Source of the DNA: Chitinophagales bacterium | Lineage (GTDB): Bacteria; Bacteroidota; Bacteroidia; Chitinophagales; UBA10324 | NCBI GenBank assembly: GCA_026786335.1 | Contig: JAJAYG010000106.1 | Location: 1-6,454 of the forward strand | DNA length: 6,454 nt | Direction: 5' to 3' | Part shown: piece after piece, positions 1 through 4,350 of the stretch | How the letters are laid out: the number at the start of each line of letters is the position of its first letter | Position numbering within the stretch: position 1 is the stretch's first letter | The notes under the pieces: generated by a model | Told to the model about the DNA's origin: nothing | What the model saw: the letters and a program-made list of their open reading frames with translations, nothing else | Database searches by the model: none | Made by a program: the position numbers and the translations under genes

Positions 1-39
1 CATTAAAACTGCTGATGAAATAAATTTTTTTACGTACAT
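1..39 (-). CDS. N-terminus of an exported protein (partial; possibly a TonB-dependent receptor)
   Basis: Reading the minus strand from the ATG at 39-37 gives 13 open codons, MYVKKFISSAVLM, before the window edge. Two lysines followed by a hydrophobic run look like the beginning of a Sec signal peptide, so the product is probably exported. The start lies 73 bp beyond the stop of the small His-rich gene on the same strand, a spacing compatible with one operon. In Bacteroidota, as I recall, small His/Cys-rich proteins of that type often precede TonB-dependent receptor genes, so a receptor is a reasonable guess. Nothing in the 13 residues proves it, and a chance ATG cannot be excluded. Confidence 0.4.
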   Translation of the reverse strand, partial: MYVKKFISSAVLM

Positions 40-112
40 GAAGAAAAAATTTAGAAACGAGGAAAGCACAGACTTGTGTCTGCGAAAAAAAATTTGAAAT
101 AATTGATATAAC

Positions 113-481
113 TTAGACCATGCCGGGAGGCGCACGGCCTTTGGCAGCTACATAGAGTATAGGAACTGCAGGAAGACAAATAGTAGAATTAATAACTGCG
201 AGAACATAAAATGTTGCTTTTGTTACTTCATGATTAGATTTGTTAAATGGCGGAAGCGAAAGTTGCAATGCCTCGCAGTGTATGTGCTGTTCATCAATTG
301 AAGGAGGAGTTGTGTTTGAATCAAATGTATCATGATGATCTGCGAGCAGGTGAAACAAATCATGCGGCGTTGAGGCAACAAGAAAAGTTACCAGCAAGAA
401 ATGCGAAATAATTTTTTTAAAAACTGAATTCAAGGTTTGATAGATTGAAACAAAAGTAGCTTTTGAAAACCATCTGCACAA
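113..481 (-). CDS. Small His/Cys-rich exported hypothetical protein, possible metal-related role
   Basis: The maximal reading frame gives 122 residues but has no ATG. It opens with TTG at 481, directly after an in-frame stop. A second TTG at 433 would give MNSVFKKIISHF, which looks much more like a real start: two lysines followed by a hydrophobic segment (about residues 25-37 of the long form) that forms a signal peptide or membrane anchor. After it come histidines at 40, 44, 49 and 50, an acidic linker, then a HIHC cluster (66-69) followed by LQLSLPPF, and near the end a RAPPG motif. This pattern recalls short uncharacterised Bacteroidota proteins encoded before TonB-dependent receptors, and the spaced His/Cys residues suggest metal binding in the periplasm. 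Function is not established. It is followed on the same strand by a possible exported-protein start at position 39. A frameshift near the N-terminus could also explain the missing ATG. Confidence 0.6.
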   Translation of the reverse strand: MCRWFSKATFVSIYQTLNSVFKKIISHFLLVTFLVASTPHDLFHLLADHHDTFDSNTTPPSIDEQHIHCEALQLSLPPFNKSNHEVTKATFYVLAVINSTICLPAVPILYVAAKGRAPPGMV

Positions 482-629
482 AAGTCAGCTGATTACAAAC
501 GGCATCTTACATTCACTTTTACTCACTGGTTATGTGATCGATTTACAGGGTTGTATTTTTTTCACCATATCTTACTTCACTTTAATTGAACCATTACCTT
601 CACCAATATTCTGATCTAAAATTCACTTC
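482..629. promoter_or_regulatory. Divergent intergenic region with presumed promoters for both flanking genes
   Basis: About 150 bp (about 195 bp if the small gene starts at 433) separate two divergently oriented genes, so promoters for both strands must lie here. I found no clean TTTG/TAnnTTTG pair on either strand. Two imperfect direct copies of a CATCTTACATTCACTTT-like sequence occur at about 504-520 and 566-583, which could be protein-binding sites or chance. There is no Shine-Dalgarno sequence before the ATG at 630, which is usual in Bacteroidota. Confidence 0.35.
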
Positions 630-2030
630 ATGAAAATAAAATTCTGCGGCGCCAATCGCACGGTAACCGGAAGTTCACACTTAATTATTCTCGATGATGG
701 CTTTAGGATTCTTCTCGACTGTGGTTTGTTCCAGGGCAAGCAAGCGTATGTTGATGAATGGAATACCAAATTTGAATTTGATCCCAAAGAAATTGATGTG
801 CTCATTCTTTCACATGCACACATTGATCATGCAGGCAGAATTCCTAAGTTGGTTAAAGATGGTTTTAGCGGAATTATTTATTGCACACCTGCCACACTTG
901 ATCTTTCAAGAATTATGCTTACTGACAGTGGGCACATTCAGCAAAAAGACAATGAGTTTCATAACAAGAAAAGAAAGAAGCAAGGGCTTGCAGAAATTCC
1001 ACCACTCTATGAAATTAAGGATGTAGAAAATGCATTGAAATTATTTAAGCCGGTAAACTATGAGCAATGGTTTAACATTCGCAACGATGTTTTATTTCTA
1101 ATTCGCGATAACGGGCACATTCTCGGAAGCGGAAGCGTGACTTTAAAAATAATAGCTGATGGAAAAGAAACAGTGATAGGTTTTACTGGAGACATCGGAA
1201 GACCGAACCGGCCAATTCTTAAAAATCCCATCACCATGCCCGATTGCGATTACCTCATTAGCGAAGCAACTTATGGTGCGCGGCTTCACGAAAAATTTCC
1301 TGAAGACATGGAGACATTTTGGAAGGTGGTGGACGAAACATGCTATCAGCGAAAAGGAAAACTGTTGATTCCGGCATTCAGCGTTGGGCGCACACAGGAG
1401 ATTGTTTACATGCTCGATCAAATGAACAAAGTAAAACAGATGGATCGCTTGCCGGTGTATGTTGACAGTCCGCTCTCGACCAATGCAACAGAAATTTATC
1501 GCGCGCATCCCGAGTGTTTTGATGAAGACATTAAAAACTATTTGCTCACCGATTCAAATCCATTTGGCTTTAACAATCTCACTTATATAACTGATGTGGA
1601 GCAATCAAAAGCCCTGAACTTTGATCCGCAGCCCTGTATTATTATTTCGGCATCGGGCATGGCTGAAGCCGGAAGAATTGTGCATCACATTTATAATCAC
1701 ATTGAAAATGAAAAGAACACCATTCTTTTTGTTGGCTATTGCGGTGAGCGAACATTAGGAGCAAGAATAAGACAAGGAATGAATCCCATAAAAATTTTTG
1801 GGGAAGAAAAACAGGTGCGTGCACACATTGCCATCATGGATTCATTTAGTGCACATGGCGATCAAAAAGAGATGCTCGACTTTTTAAACCCGCTAGACAA
1901 AACACGCTTGAAAAAACTATTTCTTGTGCATGGTGATTATGATGCGCAGTTGGTTTTTAAAGGAAAACTCAATGAAATTGGCTTTGCTAATATTGAAATT
2001 CCTGAGCAAGGCAACAGTTTTGAGTTTTGA
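630..2030 (+). CDS. MBL-fold / beta-CASP RNA-processing metallo-hydrolase (RNase J/CPSF-73-like)
   Basis: This complete 466-residue protein belongs to the metallo-beta-lactamase superfamily with an inserted beta-CASP domain, a class of zinc-dependent RNA endo/exonucleases that includes CPSF-73 and Thermus TTHA0252. Visible motifs in order are TGSSH (14-18), the metal-binding HAHIDH (62-67), His163 in NGHILGSG, Asp188 in FTGDIG, the beta-CASP motif A glutamate Glu212 (SEATYG), PAFSVGRTQE (248-257), VDSPLS (278-283), SASGM (340-344), GYCGERTLG (369-377), His409 in FSAHGD, and VHGD (433-436). All expected metal ligands are present, so it should be active. Length is typical for the family. It is cytosolic, with no signal peptide. 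The ATG at 630 begins MKIKFCGANRTVTGS, matching the usual family N-terminus. The RNase Y gene follows 318 bp downstream in the same direction. The stop codon lies within a 7-bp tandem repeat. The RNA substrate cannot be told from sequence; a role in mRNA decay or 3'-end processing is inferred from the family. Confidence 0.93.
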   Translation: MKIKFCGANRTVTGSSHLIILDDGFRILLDCGLFQGKQAYVDEWNTKFEFDPKEIDVLILSHAHIDHAGRIPKLVKDGFSGIIYCTPATLDLSRIMLTDSGHIQQKDNEFHNKKRKKQGLAEIPPLYEIKDVENALKLFKPVNYEQWFNIRNDVLFLIRDNGHILGSGSVTLKIIADGKETVIGFTGDIGRPNRPILKNPITMPDCDYLISEATYGARLHEKFPEDMETFWKVVDETCYQRKGKLLIPAFSVGRTQEIVYMLDQMNKVKQMDRLPVYVDSPLSTNATEIYRAHPECFDEDIKNYLLTDSNPFGFNNLTYITDVEQSKALNFDPQPCIIISASGMAEAGRIVHHIYNHIENEKNTILFVGYCGERTLGARIRQGMNPIKIFGEEKQVRAHIAIMDSFSAHGDQKEMLDFLNPLDKTRLKKLFLVHGDYDAQLVFKGKLNEIGFANIEIPEQGNSFEF

Positions 2031-2050
2031 GTTTTGAGTTTTGGGTTTTC
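2017..2050 (+). repeat. Tandem heptamer repeat GTTTTGA spanning the nuclease stop codon
   Basis: Three perfect copies of GTTTTGA lie at 2017-2023, 2024-2030 and 2031-2037. They are followed by GTTTTGG at 2038-2044 and a degenerate GTTTTCC at 2045-2051, which enters the inverted repeat. The last codons and the TGA stop (2028-2030) of the upstream nuclease are read from the first two units. Such short tandem units can change copy number by slippage. Confidence 0.85.
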
Positions 2051-2219
2051 CCCGAAGGAACTCCTTAGGAGCGAGTTGAACGAAGTTCATTTAAACCAAA
2101 AAATTTATTTCTAATAAATTTTTTCCTTTCAATAACACTTAATTTATACGAGTAGGAAAGCAGCAATCAATTACCCTAAACTTAAAACCCGCTCCGAAGG
2201 AGTTCCTTCGGGGAAACCC
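2043..2219. repeat. 177-bp element bounded by near-perfect inverted repeats
   Basis: The left arm (2043-2073) and the reverse complement of the right arm (2190-2219) match over about 30 nt with one mismatch and one extra T. They share the core CCCCGAAGGAACTCCTT. Between them lie 116 bp of mostly AT-rich sequence with smaller hairpins: TGAAC-GAA-GTTCA at 2077-2089 and a 12-bp AT stem at 2098-2124. Each arm also contains its own dyad; in the right arm CCGAAGGA pairs with TCCTTCGG (2194-2211). There is no reading frame of note and I see no clear target-site duplication. It could be a MITE/REP-like dispersed repeat, a structured 3' untranslated region, or both. The left arm grows out of the heptamer tract, and a related heptamer-like run (CCTAAACTTAAAACCC) precedes the right arm. 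Confidence 0.7.
2098..2124 (+). terminator. AT-only hairpin with U-tract, possible terminator of the beta-CASP nuclease gene
   Basis: AAAAAATTTATT (2098-2109) and AATAAATTTTTT (2113-2124) form a perfect 12-bp stem with a 3-nt TCT loop, 68 bp past the stop codon. The 3' arm ends in six Ts. The stem contains no G-C pair, so it is thermodynamically weak for an intrinsic terminator, and its symmetry would serve either strand equally. It lies inside the 177-bp inverted-repeat element. Confidence 0.35.
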
Positions 2220-2233
2220 GAAACTAATTTCTC

Positions 2234-2263
2234 TTCTTTCCTTTCCAAAAATTTTTAACTTTG
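2234..2263 (+). promoter_or_regulatory. rny: Candidate Bacteroidota-type promoter for rny
   Basis: TAACTTTG at 2256-2263 matches the Bacteroidota -7 consensus TAnnTTTG exactly. Upstream there is no TTTG, but a TTC/TTTC-rich stretch (2234-2245) lies at roughly the right distance for a weak -33 element. Transcription would begin near 2270, giving an untranslated leader of about 80 nt before the ATG at 2349. The site lies just after the inverted-repeat element, so rny could be expressed independently of the upstream nuclease. Confidence 0.4.
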
Positions 2264-2348
2264 TTGAGTTTAAAAGGTTAAGAAATCATTAACCGAATTA
2301 ATAAAGCAGCAATGGATTTTATGAAGTTACAAGTTAAAAAACAAATCA

Positions 2349-3920
2349 ATGGACAGTCAAACTCTGTATATAATTATTGGCATCGCTGTGGTCACACTGG
2401 CCGCAGGCATCGGCATTGGCTACGTCATCTTCCGCGGTAAAGCGAAACAAGAAGAAGAGAAAGCACAACAAGAATCAAAAAGAATAATTAACGAGGCAGT
2501 AACACAAGCAGACAATCTTAAGAAAACAAAACTGCTCGAAGCCAAAGAAGAGATTCTGAAACTGAAAACTGATTTTGAACGCGAATCAATTCAGAAATCT
2601 AAGAATGCTGAACAAGCCGATCAGCGCATTCGATCACGTGAGCAATCCCTCAACCAGAAAACTGAAAGTGCGCAGCGCAAAGAGCAGGAGCTTGATGTGA
2701 TTAAGCAAAACCTCAACCGCCAGCTTGAATTGGTTTCTGTAAAGAAAAATGAATTAGAGAAAGCCCAGGAAGAACACATTCAGCGCTTGCAAAGTATTGC
2801 AAAGCTAACTGAGCAAGAAGCAAGAGCTGAGTTGATAGATAATCTCAAAGAAAGTGCGCGCAGCGAAGCGATGGGCTACGTAAAAGAGATTATGGATGAA
2901 GCAAAACTTAAAGCAAATAAAGAAGCAAAGAAAATTGTGTTGCAAACCATTCAGCGTGTTGCTGCGGAGCATGCAATTGAAAATTCCATCAGTTCATTCC
3001 ACATTGACAGTGATGATATCAAAGGGCAAATTATTGGAAGGGAAGGAAGAAACATTCGCGCACTTGAAGCAGCAACCGGTGTAGAAGTTATTGTTGATGA
3101 TACGCCCGAAACAATTGTGATAAGTGGCTTTGATCCGGTGCGCCGCGAAATTGCACGATTGAGTTTACAACGTTTGGTTACCGACGGAAGAATTCATCCG
3201 GCACGCATTGAAGAAGTAGTTGAGAAAATTAAAAAGCAAATGGCCGATCACATTGTGGAGATTGGTGAACGCACGGTTGTTGAACTTGGAATTCATGGCT
3301 TACACCCTGAGTTGATTCGTATTGTGGGAAGAATGAGATTCCGTTCTTCTTATGGTCAAAATCTTTTGCAGCACTCTAAAGAAACTGCAAACCTCTGCGC
3401 AATTATGGCAGCTGAGTTAGGGTTGAATCCCAAACTTGCAAAACGTGCAGGCCTGTTGCACGACATTGGTAAAGTGCCCGAAGAGGAACAAGAGTTGAGT
3501 CATGCTTTGTTGGGAATGAAGTTGGCTGAAAAATACAATGAGCATGCTGCAGTTTGCAATGCTATTGGCGCACACCATGATGAAGTGGAAATGACTTACG
3601 TGATCTCTCCGATAATACAAGCATGCGATGCTATTTCTGGTGCGCGCCCGGGTGCACGCCGTGAAGTAATGGAACAATACCTGCAGCGATTAAAAGATTT
3701 GGAAAATCTTGCTTTGGGTTATGATGGTGTTGAAAAAGCTTATGCTATTCAGGCAGGCCGCGAGTTGCGGGTAATAGTTGAAGCCGACAGAATAAGCGAC
3801 AAGCAATCTGAAGAACTTTCATTTTCACTATCTCAAAAAATTGAGAAAGACATGGTTTACCCCGGTCAAATTAAAGTTACTGTGATCAGGGAGAAACGTG
3901 CGGTGAGTTTTGCGAAGTAG
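2349..3920 (+). CDS. rny: Ribonuclease Y
   Basis: RNase Y is a membrane-anchored endoribonuclease that starts mRNA decay in many bacteria lacking RNase E. This 523-residue protein has the full family layout and length: an N-terminal transmembrane helix (about 5-28), a long charged coiled coil (about 30-200), a KH RNA-binding domain with the GREG loop at 230-233, and an HD phosphohydrolase domain. In the HD domain His342 (LLQHSKE), the His-Asp pair 371-372 (GLLHDIGK), His409-His410 and Asp427 (QACDAIS) are visible, so the catalytic metal site looks intact. The conserved [10 protein letters not shown] segment follows at 430-439, and the protein ends with the usual C-terminal domain. The ATG at 2349 places the membrane helix at the extreme N-terminus as expected. 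No Shine-Dalgarno is visible. Upstream in the same orientation lies a beta-CASP nuclease; downstream a strong hairpin terminates the unit. I see nothing damaged. Confidence 0.97.
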   Translation: MDSQTLYIIIGIAVVTLAAGIGIGYVIFRGKAKQEEEKAQQESKRIINEAVTQADNLKKTKLLEAKEEILKLKTDFERESIQKSKNAEQADQRIRSREQSLNQKTESAQRKEQELDVIKQNLNRQLELVSVKKNELEKAQEEHIQRLQSIAKLTEQEARAELIDNLKESARSEAMGYVKEIMDEAKLKANKEAKKIVLQTIQRVAAEHAIENSISSFHIDSDDIKGQIIGREGRNIRALEAATGVEVIVDDTPETIVISGFDPVRREIARLSLQRLVTDGRIHPARIEEVVEKIKKQMADHIVEIGERTVVELGIHGLHPELIRIVGRMRFRSSYGQNLLQHSKETANLCAIMAAELGLNPKLAKRAGLLHDIGKVPEEEQELSHALLGMKLAEKYNEHAAVCNAIGAHHDEVEMTYVISPIIQACDAISGARPGARREVMEQYLQRLKDLENLALGYDGVEKAYAIQAGRELRVIVEADRISDKQSEELSFSLSQKIEKDMVYPGQIKVTVIREKRAVSFAK

Positions 3921-4022
3921 GAATTTCAAATGTTGGATTCTTAAAATGTTCTAACGTTACATATCCAAAGTTTATCACAGTTGGAGAATATATTCTTATC
4001 TTAAAAATCTTAGTGCTTCTTA

Positions 4023-4063
4023 TTAAAGAAGGTTCCCTGCCTTTGGCAGAGAACCTTCTTTAA
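4023..4063 (+). terminator. Strong intrinsic-type hairpin terminator after rny
   Basis: TTAAAGAAGGTTC (4023-4035) pairs perfectly with 4051-4063. After a single C/A mismatch, CTGCC pairs with GGCAG across a TTT loop. The stem is therefore 18 paired bases with one mismatch, about 100 bp past the rny stop. The 5' arm is A-rich and the 3' arm ends in a T-rich stretch (CTTCTTTAAATTTATT), so it may terminate on the plus strand. No gene converges on it from the right. Confidence 0.8.
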
Positions 4064-4289
4064 ATTTATTCGTAAAAAAATTTTAGGAATAAAAGCTTTT
4101 TTATTGGTCGCTATCTCACTTACCTGAAATTAAAATTATAAATTAACTAAGGTTGGTAAAACATTATCCTCTAAACAAAACCAATTTCAGATTTTCATTT
4201 CCCTAAAACATTAAACTCATAACGTAATCTGTAACTACTGAATTACTAAGTGGGATTTATACAACATAATAGTAACAAGATGTAACACA

Positions 4290-4328
4290 TTTGGGTTTAG
4301 CAACCGCATCTTTACCCTTTACTTTTTG
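4290..4328 (+). promoter_or_regulatory. Weak candidate promoter for the secreted hydrolase gene
   Basis: TTTG at 4290-4293 and TACTTTTTG at 4320-4328 resemble the Bacteroidota -33 and -7 elements. The second has one base too many for TAnnTTTG, and the 26-nt spacing is longer than usual. It would put the transcript start about 15-20 nt before the ATG at 4351. Offered only as the best match in the region. Confidence 0.25.
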
Positions 4329-4350
4329 ATTACAATACAAAAACAATAAC

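Larger units (their letters stand above)
3921..4350. other. Non-coding gap between rny and the secreted hydrolase gene
   Basis: This 430-bp AT-rich stretch has no plausible gene. It holds the rny terminator (4023-4063), a weak AT palindrome (AATAAAA-GCTT-TTTTATT at 4088-4105) and a possible promoter near 4290-4328. I see no tRNA, repeat copy of the 2043-2219 element, or recognisable riboswitch in the remainder. Confidence 0.7.

Noticed and set aside
69..82. CAGAC-TTGT-GTCTG hairpin as a terminator between the two minus-strand genes
   Set aside because: The stem is only 5 bp and no T-run follows it on the minus strand, so it is not a convincing terminator.
694..1026. Open frame of 110 codons on the plus strand
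   Set aside because: It lies wholly inside the beta-CASP nuclease gene in another frame and encodes no recognisable protein pattern.
1143..1508. Open frame of 121 codons on the minus strand
   Set aside because: It is antisense to conserved motifs of the nuclease gene and has random-looking composition; the sense frame explains the sequence.
2031..2348. 6S RNA or another known RNA gene upstream of rny
   Set aside because: I could not recognise a 6S-like closed-stem/open-bubble arrangement; the large inverted repeat explains the visible pairing better.
3417..3677. Open frame of 86 codons on the minus strand
   Set aside because: It is antisense to the highly conserved HD domain of RNase Y, so its openness reflects codon use of rny.
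4088..4105. AATAAAA-GCTT-TTTTATT palindrome as a second terminator
   Set aside because: It is a short AT stem of the kind expected by chance in this AT-rich gap, and the strong hairpin at 4023-4063 already accounts for termination.
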